Positions 11,890 through 54,641 of a stretch of 64,000 bases of DNA are shown in pieces (the first letter of the stretch is position 1; each line of letters opens with the position of its first letter). The position numbers were made by a program, and so were the translations under genes. The notes below the pieces were generated by a model. The model was given only the letters and a program-made list of their open reading frames with translations, did not search any database and was not told the DNA's origin. This stretch comes from Myxocyprinus asiaticus. Lineage: Eukaryota; Chordata; Actinopteri; Cypriniformes; Catostomidae. The stretch spans positions 26,938,656 through 27,002,655 of the forward strand of contig NC_059348.1 of the NCBI RefSeq assembly GCF_019703515.2, written 5' to 3'.

Positions 11890-12447
11890 TTTAAAGTGAC
11901 ATTATGTTGTCACCTTAAATCAATGCGCTTATTGGTATGTTGATGATGACAATATTTATGTTCAAGGTTTACAATTTATAACCTGCAGTTGCTACCTTAA
12001 GCTATTTCTACTTGATATAAACTGGTTTTGCCTGAATAAATTAGTTTTGTTGATGTAACCTAACGTAGCCATGTTTTTCAGACATGTTAATTAATATTTT
12101 GGCTTGAATCAAATCAGTTAAGATGTTACCATATGAAGCACATTTGTCAGACAGTTAGATGTGATCTGATTACAAAGTAGTTTTTGTAATCTAATGGCAT
12201 TTTAATCAAATGTAGTGTAACAGATTACATTTTAAATTGTAGTAACCAGATTACCGTTAAGTTAATTACTTGGGTTTCACATATTTCTATTAGTGGAATA
12301 CTTTTTGAGTATTTATCCACTTCATTTGGTAACATGTTTTATTCAGTTTAATTTTTTTTAATTTGAAACAACTCATTATTATAGGTAAGATCAAGAAGAA
12401 ATAGATCCTAGAGGTAACAATTGCATGTTACCACTTTTTCAGTGTAT
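11890..12447. repeat. Rearranged copy of the TACAC MITE family
   Basis: The segment 11975-12062 (aacctgcagttgctacctta, ttagttttgttgatgtaac) is the reverse complement of the MITE seen at 5371-5609, while 12380-12440 (agatcaagaagaaatagat, ttaccactttttcagtgta) is in direct orientation. Between them, 12150-12290 matches another dispersed repeat (gattacaaagtag, taatctaatgg) that recurs at 15345-16445. The boundaries are approximate. Confidence 0.45.
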
Positions 12448-13020
12448 ACTTTGAAAGACGACGAAGCAGGCAATCAGAGAAGTATGTCATAACATATCTA
12501 ATGTAATAAAAATGTTCTGTATTCTTGATAACATATACGAGACACTTTTATAAAATAGCAACAACATTTTTAGAGACATTTCCTCTTGACTGTACATCTC
12601 ATTCACACTGAGGTAAAAGAACTGCGTACGCAAACATGGAGGACATGCCAGCAACAACAGCTACAAGTAACACTACACATATTTTTGACAGGCACAGATT
12701 TTCTGGTCCCCCGCCAAAAAAAAAAAAAGAAAAAAACTTTAACAAAGACTATTCTTCTAAGAGAAAGCAATTTAGACTATTGTCTTTATAAGCAACAAGT
12801 GCACAGTTACACAACCCATGCAATTTTTCATAAATACAATTACTTTAAATCATAAATCACAACCATAAAACACAGCAAGGAACCATTTAGATTGACACAC
12901 AGTACTTTAATTCAGCAGTAAATAGAAACATGCTTTTAATGACTCTCAATTAGAGACATTTATTTTTGTCCACTTGTGCACTAAAACACAAGGTCATGAC
13001 ACAAATGGGTAGGATTAAAA
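12448..13020. other. Non-coding, nothing recognised
   Basis: AT-rich sequence between a repeat and the solo LTR. It holds a short A-rich run near 12715. I see no exon, RNA gene or complete transposon. Confidence 0.5.
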
Positions 13021-13025
13021 AATAG

Positions 13026-13508
13026 TGTCACGTCTAGATTTTTTCTAGACGTGTGTTTTGTTCATGTTTTTTGTTTGTCTTTTATTTTGAAAAGTTGTTC
13101 CTTGTCATGTTATTTCCTGTTTCCCTGCCATGTCATGTGGTTCCCTGTTTCCATGTCAAGTCATGTGATCATCCTGTTTCTCTCCATGTTCATGTGTCTT
13201 GTTTTCATTGGTTTATTGTCTTGTTAACTCATTATCAGTTCTAGTTTGTCATTGGTTTTAGTTTATTAGTCTTGTTATCTTGTTTCTAGTTCTGTCTGTT
13301 CATTGGTTGTCTTGTTACCCTTGTCCATGTATTTATACCCTCATGTTTGCTATGGTCTTTTGTCAGGTATTGTGTTTATGTAACTATGTTTGCAAGTCAA
13401 GTTCATGTTTTCTGTTCACAGTTTCTGGATATCACTCTTCATGTAAATAAACTGCACCTGGGTTCTTCACTTCATCATCGTCTGCCTGTCATTGCCAGCA
13501 TCGTTACA
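13026..13508 (+). mobile_element. Solo LTR of an LTR retrotransposon
   Basis: The 483-bp segment begins TGTCACG and ends CGTTACA (the TG...CA rule) and is flanked by a perfect 5-bp duplication, aatag, at 13021-13025 and 13509-13513. It contains a TATA-like box (gtatttatacc, near 13330) and a polyadenylation signal (aataaa, near 13446) in the order expected for the plus strand. No internal region follows, so it is the product of LTR-LTR recombination. Its first bases resemble those of the solo LTR at 57264-57715. Confidence 0.85.
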
Positions 13509-13513
13509 AATAG

Positions 13514-14447
13514 GACTTTAGCAGAATGTCAGATTGTCTAAGTCATTCACATTAATTTTTCCAGGAATAAGAAAGGGGATAAAAATAAAACTAAGTCTCT
13601 AGAGACAAAAAAAAGTCACCATTTAGCTTACTAGGTTATTAACATTCTAAGAAATGAGTTCTTGAGCATCATAAGGGCAGGGAAAAACAATAACAAAACA
13701 GTATGCCATCACAGACACCAAACACCAACACTGAGGATTATGCATGTTTTGTTGTGTACAGGAGGGTGCCTTTGAATGGAGATCACAATTCAAATGTAGT
13801 CTCTCTCATTATGCATTGAGTGTTCCACAGTATTATTCATCAACATTCTCATGGGTGTGTAAGGCTAAGGTTTACGGGATAGTTCACCTAACAACTGACA
13901 AATGTTAGGGAGAATGACAGCTTCAGTCACTATTCACTTTTAATTTTTATGTGTTCCACCAAAGATAAAATGCATGCAAGTTTGAAACAACATGAGTGTG
14001 CATAAATGTTGACACAATTTAAATTTACTGAATGAACCGTCTCTTTATGAACATGCTTCGATTGCACCCTTTTACTAAAGACAGTGTCCCTTGCTGTTCA
14101 GAGTCAGTAGTTTAGTTAAAAACATTCAAATGTCAAAACATGTCCATTTCACCTTTGTATTTCCCTTTATTCCATCAGAGTTCTCCCTAAACAATGTGTA
14201 TAATGGGATGGCTATGAGGATACATCATTATAAATGAAGAGTTCATGTATGTCTCGTGCCAAACCAACAACAATGAGCACTGAGGTGCGCTGTTTCCGAT
14301 CCATTGCTACTGAGCAGTGAGATGCAAAGTTCCTACAGGATAGAGTTGAGCTGCAACCTTGGAGATGACTGATGGTGGTGTGAGTGCTTGCAAAGCACAG
14401 ACTCATTGGTCTCTGTCTCTCATCATAGACGGAGCATCACTCTGCGC
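13514..14447 (-). other. Presumed vipr1 3' untranslated region and downstream DNA
   Basis: This follows the vipr1 stop codon on the minus strand. No other gene is seen. I could not assign a specific polyadenylation site. Confidence 0.5.
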
Positions 14448-46537
<32,090 letters not shown>

Positions 46538-48837
46538 CTGCACAAAGCAAAAAGGCAGAGAATATGTCAAAAACCGAGAGAGAAATATAGAATGCCAAAC
46601 CTGAGGTTTTCAATCCTAGCATCATTCCTCCAGTAATCACTGTCACCCACATTTAGTACACACAAGGAAATGAGCACTTCTTGGATTACTCTTAAAACCC
46701 AAGACTCCAATGAATTAATCAATGGGAAATTACTTACATGCACTGACAAACTTGGAACATCTTTTTTCTGTATGTTGTAACACAATTTTGTGATCTGATT
46801 TATTTTGAGCTAAATCTAACTTTGAAAGGGATTTTTGGAACGGTTTTCCTTGCAATTTGGGGAAGCAGATTTCATCACCTGATTAGATTGAGCTAAACGT
46901 TCATTGGATTGAGAATCCTCTCAGGCTTGGAGGACTTCAGATTGAATCAGGGCAGATCTAGGGAAGGGGCCACGGGGGCACTGCCCCCAGCTGAAATCTG
47001 ATTGGGCTTCCCTCGATATCATGGCGCAAACCAAACCTCATGCAACCTATTTGAATTCTGCATGAGAATTTTCTATTTTAAAGTTCTATGGAGCAATTCA
47101 ACAATTTTAAACAGCAAGACGGCACTGACGAGGGAAAGTATATAATCAAAATGATTCCTAAATCATTAACAGAAGACTACAGACTAAAGAAGAACAGTTC
47201 CAAATCAGTAAAGTGGTTTACTCATGAATATTATAACGAGCCCTATAGAAATAACGTGTTAAGTTAGTTTGATTTCCCACAGCACCTTGAAGTGCAAAAA
47301 AACTCTGTTGAATTCAGAAGTTTCAAGATGCTCATATGATCAAAAATAAATTATATTCATTACAAACATGAAATGCAACAACATATCTCAAATATTAATT
47401 GCAATTATGTAAAAAAAAAATCGCGATGAACGTGTCTGTCAGCCACTACCAACCATTTTCTGATTATCGATACCCTTTACTACCATACAAAGGCCAAACT
47501 CAATAACTACACCAACACTGAAAATGTCTTGAATTATTTTGATTTTGTAGTTAATGCATTTTCACATCAAGTTTTCTCTGAATCTTAGCATATGAAACAA
47601 ACTCTTCTGTCACAAGACAGATCATAGTGTAAGAGACCTGATTTCAGTCATAACTCAATTTAACGTTCTGAATTTGTAGAGCTTTATAATTCTAAACATT
47701 TCAATTTAACCAATTAACCAAAAAAGTCAAAGAGAAATCATCATCATCATTATTAATTTTTACTTCTTAAGAAGTTTCCATCTTTGTTCATATTTTAGGT
47801 TCTTTATCTTATTGATCTCCCTATCTCCCTAATATATTTCTTTCCACTCCATTCTCATATTCATCCTTGATATTATTTCTCTACACTCCTTCCTAGCATT
47901 CATGTGGACCGTGATTTTTCAGTGTAATTTGTATTTACGCAATGCTTATCCATTTATTTATTTCAGTATATTTTTAATATGAGGAATAAGTGCAAAATAT
48001 AGGTACATGGGCCTTATGATCTTAATTAAGCCATGTTACGACAATTACAGACAATGAAATTAAGTAGTCTGAGTATCAACGTATCATTTTTCATGTAAAA
48101 TACATTTCATGAAAACGTCCTGGTTACTTGCATAACCTCCGTTCCCTGATGGAGGGAACAAGACATTGTGTCGATGTAGTGACACTAGGGGTCACTCTTG
48201 GGAGCCCGAGACACCTCTGGTCTTTGATAAAAGGCCAATGACATTTGGCGAGTGGTATTTGCATGCTACTCCCCCGGACATACCGGTATAAAAGGAGCTG
48301 GTATGCAACCACTCATTCAGGTTTTATGCTGAGGAGCCAAGACAAGGTCCGGCCATTTCAGCGGGTAGTTCAGCATTGTGGCAGGAGGGACACAACGTCT
48401 CGTTCCCTCCATCAGGGAACGGAGGTTACGCAAGTAACCAGGACATTCCCTATCTGTCACTCACTCGACGCTGTGTCAATGTAATGACACTAGGGGTCCC
48501 TATACGAAACGCCACAACTGGCTGAACTGTGTTATGTGACCTGGCGGTGTGTGACGGGCAGACCACTGTGTGCCTCGTAGCCAGCATACCAGGTCGACAC
48601 GTAACCTCCTCCAACATAGTTATGAGTGTCGACGGCCCTTTGGGAACAAGTCGACTACCCAAAAGATAGAGATGTACACCTTCAAGGTGGAAGGGGACAG
48701 CCTCCCTTCCAACCTCTCCTGCAGGAAGGAAAGCACTGATCCGACTGCTCATCTCTGGGGGTCTTCCCATCGGGAAGAACACCACTTAGTGAACAGACGC
48801 CACTTAAAAGGCATACAGGCGCCTTGCAGAGGGGGCC

Positions 48838-50022
48838 CTAGCCTGAGTGATCGTGTCTACCACCGCGGGTGGTAGACCGTTTAGGTCTCCGCGTCCCGTC
48901 CAGGGGCCAGACATGGAGATTCCAGAGGTCTGGTCGCGGGTGCCAGATGGTGCCCCGTCCCTGAGAAAGAAGGTCCTTCCTCAGGGGAATTTGCCAGGGG
49001 GGGGCTGTCGCAAGGAGTGTGAGGTCCGAGAACCACATCTGGGTGGGCCAGTAGGGTGCTACCAGGACGACCTGCTCCTCGTCCTCCCTGACCTTGCACA
49101 GGGTCTGTGCAAGTAGGCTCATTGGGGGAAATGCATATTTGCTCACGCCAGGGGGCCAGCTGTGTGCCAGTGCGTCTATGCTGAGGGGGGCCTCGGTCAG
49201 GGCGTACCAGAGCGAGCAGTGGGAGGATTCTTGGGAGGCAAACAGATCCACCTGTGCCCGTCCGAATCGACTCCAAATCAGATGGACCACCTGAGGGTGG
49301 AGTCTCCACTCTCCCCTGAGGGTAACCTGCCGTGACAGCGTGTCCGCTGTAGTGTTGAGGTTGCCCGGGATGTGAGTGGCTCACTGTGACTTGAAGTGCT
49401 GCTGACTCCAGAGGAGGAGACGGTGGGCGAGTTGTGACATACAACGAGAGCGCAGACCGCCTTGGCGGTTGACATATGCTACCGTTGCCGTGTTGTCTGT
49501 CTGAACTAACACGTGCTTGCCCTGGATCAACGGCCGAAACCTCCGCAGGGCGAGCAGAATTGCCAACAACTCGAGGCAGTCGATGTGCCAATGCAGTCGC
49601 GGGCCTGTCCACAGGCCGGCAGCTGCGTGCCCGCTGCAAACAGCGCCCAAGCACGTTTTGGAGGCGTCTGTCGTGACCACGACACGCCTGGAGACCAGTT
49701 CTAGGGGAACACCTGCCCGTAGAAACGAGAGGTCGGTCCAAGGGCTGAAAAAACGGTGACAGACCGGCGTGATGACCACGCGATGTGTCCCGTGGCGCCA
49801 AGCCCATCTCGGGACATGAGTCTGAAGCCAGTGCTGAAGCGGTTTCATATGCATCAACTCAAGTGGGGTGGCTACCGCTGAGGATGCCATATGCCCCAAG
49901 AGCCTCTGAAAAATTTTCAGTGGAACCGCTGTTTTCTGTTTGTACGCCTTCAAACAGGCCAGCACCGACTGGGCGCGCTCACTCGTGAGGCGCGCTGTCA
50001 AAGAGACTGAGTCCAACTCCAA
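48838..50022 (-). pseudogene. DIRS RNase H and C-terminal polyprotein region
   Basis: The frame 50022-49381 encodes the post-RT segment (LTARLTSERAQSVLACLKAY) and an RNase H-like domain (VVVTTDASKTCLGAVCSG, then HWHIDCLELLAILLAL, then LVQTDNTATVAYVNRQGG). A frameshift near 49381 leads to the next frame (49290-48838: RAQVDLFASQESSHCSLWYA, DALAHSWPPGVSKYAFPP), which ends soon after HVWPLDGTRR. In DIRS elements this is where the tyrosine recombinase would follow; none is found. Confidence 0.82.
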
Positions 50023-50086
50023 ACCGGGGAAAGGAGCTTGCTCTGAACCGGGAGGAGCTTGCTCTTTTCCCAGTTGACCCGAAGCC

Positions 50087-50632
50087 CTAGTCGGCTGAGA
50101 GCACCAAATCCCTGTGTGCGCACAACATGTCCCGAGAGTGAGCTAGGATTAGCCAGTCGTTGAGATAGTTGAGAATGCGAATGCCCACCTCCCTTAACGG
50201 GGCAAGGGCTGCCTCTGCGACCTTCGTGAAGATGCGAGGAGACAGGGACAGGCCAAAAGGGAGGACCTTGTACTGATACGCCTGACCCTCGAATGCAAAC
50301 CGCAGGAAGGGTCTGTGTTGAGGAAGGATCGAGATGTGGAAGTACGCGTCCTTCAGGTCTACCGCCACGAACCAATCTTGATGCCGGACGCTCGCCAGAA
50401 TACGTTTTTGCGTCAGCATCTTGAACGGGAGTCTGTGTAAGGCCCGGTTCAGTACTCGCAGGTCCAAGATTGGCCGCAACCCACTGCCTTTTTTCGGTAC
50501 GATGAAGTAGGGGCTGTAAAACCCCTTCTTCATCTCGGCCGGAGGGACAGGTTCTATCGCGCCCTTCCGTAGGATGGTATCGATCTCCGCGCGCAAGGTA
50601 GCAGCGTTTTCGTCCTTGACCAAGGTGAAGTG
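50087..50632 (-). pseudogene. DIRS reverse transcriptase with altered active site
   Basis: The frame encodes the RT core: AIEPVPPAEMKKGFYSPYF, IVPKKGSGLRPILDLRVLN, WFVAVDLKDAYFHISI (first catalytic Asp) and YKVLPFGLSLSPRIFTKVAE. The second motif reads YLNDW, where the expected sequence is YLDDW as in the remnant at 34307-34594. The loss of a catalytic Asp and flanking frame disruptions make this copy inactive. Confidence 0.87.
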
Positions 50633-51294
50633 GATACCGCTGAACCTGGGCGGGCGCCTGGCGAACTGAATCGCGTAGCCGAGTCAGACGGTCCGGATCA
50701 GCAATCGCGATGAATTGGAAAGCGCAAGCCATGCATCCAAGTTCCGCACAAGGGGGACCAAGGGGACAACGTCATCGGACGTACCAGCAGGTGGGGCCTC
50801 GCGGCGGGGCAGAGCTCGAGGTGCCACACCACGTCGTGGCCATGCTGAGTCTAGGGGCATCGAAGCACTTACCTGGCTCCTTGTGAAGAGACCTGTCATC
50901 ATAACCCGTGGAGACTGCCACATCGGAGGCAGCTGTGTGCCACAGCTGGGCGCTCAGGGGCGGTAAGACCACCGCTGGAGCGCCAATCCTGCAAGGAAAA
51001 ACCCGTGGACGGTAGTCATGATGACGACCATGCACACCGGGTATGTGACCCAGGGAAGAAGGAAACCGCTCTTTTGCTGAACTGTTGGGTACCGAAGCCA
51101 TTTGGGCATGTGGCAAAATCAAACAAAAGGCAACAAAAGATTCTCCACCTGGCCCTCCACCGGGGGATGGAGTGGTCTTCTTACCAGCTCCAGGTGAGTG
51201 AGTTTCTTCGTCCCTGGGTTGCCCGTCTCAGGGGCGCTTTGAAGACCTCCGTGGGTTCTTAGAGGCTGACTGTGAGACGGGTGGCGTCTGCTTC

Positions 51295-52250
51295 CTATGG
51301 TGGGCTCCACGCTGGGGCTGGGCCGAAGGGGCGGGCTGCAGCAGAGCTGGTGCAGTCACTGCAGGGGGACGCCCTTGGTGATGAGCAGACGGGGTGAGGG
51401 ATCTTGAGCCGCACCGGGGCAGGATATGCTGGATAGCCTCCGTCTGCTGCTTCACTGCCGAGAACTGCTGGACAAAGTCCTCGATGGTGTCGCCGAAGGT
51501 TGAGCCAAAGGTGGCGCTCCTGGACCACTAATGTGGCCATCGTCCGCCCGAGAGACTGCACTGTAACCTTCGTCGCTCGGAGAGCGAGGTCGGTCGCCGA
51601 GCGCAGTTCCTGCATCAAATCTGGGGCGGAACTACCCTTGTGCAGTTCTTTCAACACCTTGGCTTAGTGGACCTGCAGGAGAGCCATGGCGTGCAGGGCA
51701 GAGGTGGCTTGTCCAGCAGCGCTGTAGGCTTTAGCTGTCAGGGACGACGTGAACCTACAGGGCTTGGACGGGAACTTAGGGCGTCCGCGCCAGTTGGCGG
51801 CTCTCTGTGGGCATAGGTGCACCGCGAGAATTTATCACCGGGGGAATCGCCGTATAGCCCCTTGGCCGCCCTGCCATCGAGGGTAGTGAGGGTGGGGGAA
51901 CTGCGGAATCGGGGCCAGGCAGTAAAAGGTGCCCCCCACGATTTCGTCAGCTCCTCGTGCACTTCCGGGAAGAAAGGCACTGGAGCGGGGCATGGCTGCT
52001 TTGAGCGGCGCCGCGAGCCCAGGAACCAATCATCGCCACGAGGGTTCAGAGGAGAGCGGAGGGTTCCACTCTAACCCGACTCTCGTGGCCGCCCGGGAAA
52101 GCATTTCCGTCATTTCTGCATCAGCCTGTGACTGGGCAATCGTCCCTGAGGAGGGGAGCCCAGCTGAGGCTTCTGCATCCGATTGGACAAGCCCGCTCTC
52201 CGATGCTGCGCTCGAGAGCTCATCATCTTCGTGGGCTCCGAACAAGAGGC
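51295..52250 (-). pseudogene. DIRS ORF1 (Gag-like) remnant
   Basis: Between the high-coordinate terminus and RT, minus-strand frames contain proline-, serine- and arginine-rich sequence (for example DLMQELRSATDLALRATKVT, then TVQSLGRTMATLVVQERHLW) in the position of DIRS ORF1. The frame is interrupted several times. Assignment rests on position and composition rather than a recognised domain. Confidence 0.55.
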
Positions 52251-52587
52251 CAGACTCGCCCTAGTGTCACTACATCGACACAATCTGAGTGAGTGACAGA
52301 TAGGGAATGATCTTTTCAATTGTTACCCAAGAACCTCCCCTGATAACTTCTGTAGTATTTATGGTCGTTATTAATGAGTTGATCAGAGTATGTTAAAGAT
52401 ATAACAAAATTATGCAAGTATTGATAACAAGATTGTTTTTACATTCCTTGTGTATTAGGACATGTGTTCAGATTTCAAGAGCATAGACTCATGTTGACAT
52501 GTTATTAATTTCACCCTTCTCTGCACACTATGGCCAATCTGTGGCCCCCTCCTTTAAAAAAATTCTAGATCCGCTCCTGGATTGAAT

Positions 52588-53734
52588 GGTGCTGATTTTC
52601 GCACCCAGTCTGTTTTTGTGAAACAGACAGTAGACAAGCTCATCATCAGGTAATCATGCCAAGTGGAAGAGGAAAAATAACAGCTGTAGCTCTGCCTGAA
52701 TGTCTTAATGCTGCCTGAATACCTGCTGGGAAATCACTTTACAGACTGGACACATCATGGCATTCAAATTACTGCATGACCTCTCTCACATAGACTTTTA
52801 GAATATTTGAGGCCAGATTTTTTTAGGGCTGATGTCACAACTTAAGATGAATTGAAAGGAATGGAATTTTGAAAAACAGAACCTCCTAAAGTATTTGCTG
52901 TATTAAGAGGAAAGGATTGTAAAGTTTGCCTCTAACTTCACTGATCATCAAAATTTCATGCTGATGTATCACTCTGCATTTGGAAATATTTAATTTCCTG
53001 CCAATTTTTTTTAAAGACCACAAAGGTTATTTTAATATTTTGTTTTTCACTGGTTCTTTTCTTCTGAAATTAATTTCCTTGGGGACAATTTGCCTGGTCC
53101 TAACAATTAGAGAAATGATTCATGAATAAAACATCATCTTCAACCCTGAAAATGTTACTCTCATTTGTAGGAACCTTGTCATCCTTAGGGAATGTTCTGG
53201 CATCAAAGAAGATAGGCGTAAACCTCTAGCGAATACATCAGGCTACACTTGTGGACAGAAATACACAATAGTACTATACAGGATTTGAAGTAAACCTACT
53301 ATAAACAACAAAATGTCACAAAATATCAGCCATTATCTAAAAACGAATGTCTCTATAAAGTACCTCTTCACACACCAAAATTTAAACATGGACAGAGGAC
53401 CAGAATAACAATATTTTTTCCCCTGCCCAGTGTATTTTCAAAGCACAGTTATTCTTTTTGCAACCTGGTCTTACAGAATCATGTTACTATACCTACAATT
53501 ACAGTATGTATCGTGGCAGTTTCCTGGTGAAATTAGCACTAGAGGCGCTACAAAAACAATGACTTTTACTGACTTACTAATCACAAGTAAAAAAGCAGAT
53601 TATAAGTTCATAAACACTTACATTTTACCCTGTTCCTAACACTGTGCTTTTTTATCTAAACACTTTTACCATAGCGCATGATTTAGATTTGAACGTTTTT
53701 ATTACATAACTACATTTACAAGCTTGTTCAGATG
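52588..53734. other. Non-coding, nothing recognised
   Basis: AT-rich sequence upstream of the known vipr1 exons on the minus strand, searched for the missing ectodomain exons without success. It has no recognised repeats. Confidence 0.45.
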
Positions 53735-53806
53735 CAGTAGCTCAATTGATAGACTGTTGCGCTTGCAAAGCAAAGGAGAAGGGTACGAGTCACGGAGAGA
53801 ATGTGA
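53735..53806 (+). repeat. tRNA-Ala-like sequence, probable SINE head
   Basis: The stretch (gcagtagctcaattgataga, then ctgttgcgcttgcaaagcaa) folds like the D and anticodon arms of a tRNA, with loop CTTGCAA and anticodon TGC (Ala). The T arm (agaagggtacgagtcac) is degraded and no acceptor stem is evident. A functional tRNA gene is unlikely. Confidence 0.4.
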
Positions 53807-53814
53807 GTTGACAT

Positions 53815-54115
53815 TGTGGAGGCGAGGGCATGGTCAAGTATTCGTTTAAGAGATTAAGTGGTAAGGGTTCTCACCTGAGATGAATTGCTGGTTATTATTT
53901 GTTTCTGTGTTCACAGTCCTCAGAGTGTGAGATGAGAGAGAGTGAGACAGACACCTGATGCTGTGTGTGTTGATCGCCCGGCCCTCAATGTTATATTGAA
54001 GCTTCTCTGTTACGCCTTATGCGAACTTGTTTTATTGTTTTGTGCATTAATAAATAGAGATATCCTTGAGTTGGGATCGCCATCTCCCGCTTCCTCATTC
54101 CATTGAACTGTTACA
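53815..54115 (+). mobile_element. Candidate 5' LTR with adjacent primer-binding site
   Basis: The segment begins TGTGGAGGCGAGGGC and ends GAACTGTTACA, and is followed after one base by TGGTGCCAAAACCCGGGA (54117-54134), a primer-binding-site-like sequence ending in the CCGGGA typical of fish LTR retrotransposons. An AATAAA-like signal (attaataaatag, near 54050) lies upstream of the end. No matching 3' LTR is found. The left boundary is inferred from the TG dinucleotide only. Confidence 0.6.
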
Positions 54116-54164
54116 CTGGTGCCAAAACCCGGGAAAGGAGGAAGAGCATGCTGTCCGGGAGAAC

Positions 54165-54470
54165 TTGCCGCTGCCATCTGCTGGGGGGCGGACGAGCCCG
54201 CTGCCATCCGCCGGGAGATGGAGGGACCATTGCTGTCCACCAGGGGACAGAGGGGTCGCTGCCATCCACCAGGAGGCAGAGGAACTGCTGCCGTCCCCCA
54301 GGAAGCGGAGGAGCCATTGCCGTCCACCAGGAGACGGAGAACCCGCTGCAATCTGCCGGGAGGCGGAGGAGCTGCTGCCATAAGCCAGGGGATGGAGGAG
54401 CCGCTGCCGGCTGCCAGGAGGCAGAGGAGCCCACTGTCGTCCACCAGGGAGCAGAGGAGTGGCTGAGGAC
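54165..54470 (+). repeat. Ten-copy, roughly 30-bp GC-rich minisatellite next to the LTR
   Basis: About ten imperfect units (gctgccatccgccgggag, then gcggaggagc) follow the primer-binding site. The period of 29-30 bp gives ten-residue peptide repeats such as REAEELLPSP in a plus-strand frame. Frames stay open on both strands because of the repeat, so openness alone is weak evidence. It could be the start of a Gag-like gene, or a tandem array that grew inside the retroelement leader. A pyrimidine-rich tract with a splice-acceptor-like cctacccag follows at 54520-54597. Confidence 0.65.
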
Positions 54471-54641
54471 CGGGTGGGCGGCGTGCCTACAGGAGCCAAA
54501 GAAGAGCGTTTTCTTTTCTTTACTCTCTCTCTCCCTTCCCTCTCTTTCTGTCTCTACCACTCTCTTTCCCTCTCCCTCCCCTCGTCCTACCCAGGTTCCA
54601 AGGAGGTGGGGAAGACCAGCCAAAATGATCTGATTGCTTAA

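Larger units (their letters stand above)
48118..52308 (-). mobile_element. DIRS-type retrotransposon with inverted terminal repeats and internal complementary region
   Basis: The low-coordinate terminus (48119-48160, cctggttacttgcataacct) is mirrored at 48401-48442 (aggttacgcaagtaaccagg). The adjoining segment 48443-48493 (cattccctatctgtcactca) is mirrored by the high-coordinate terminus 52259-52308 (tgagtgacagatagggaatg). An internal region complementary to both ends is the defining DIRS layout and there is no target-site duplication. The interior is strikingly GC-rich against its AT-rich host hAT. Only about 350 bp separate the internal complementary region from the last coding homology, so the tyrosine recombinase gene is deleted. 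Confidence 0.9.
46948..52579. mobile_element. hAT-type element carrying a DIRS retrotransposon
   Basis: The ends are CAGGGCAGATCTAGG on the left and CTAGATCCGCTCCTG on the right. A perfect 8-bp duplication, gattgaat, lies at 46940-46947 and 52580-52587. Subterminal ggggccac/gtggcccc blocks are also inverted. Its own sequence (46948-48117 and 52309-52579) is AT-rich and non-coding. Confidence 0.86.

Noticed and set aside
48570..52264. Plus-strand frames across the DIRS element
   Set aside because: Shadows of the minus-strand RT, RNase H and ORF1 frames in GC-rich sequence.
53735..53806. tRNA-Ala gene
   Set aside because: The anticodon loop fits, but the T arm and acceptor stem are degraded.
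54010..54633. Several long overlapping open frames on both strands, up to 176 residues
   Set aside because: They arise because the GC-rich 30-bp tandem repeat lacks stops in most frames; at most one could be a real Gag-like frame.
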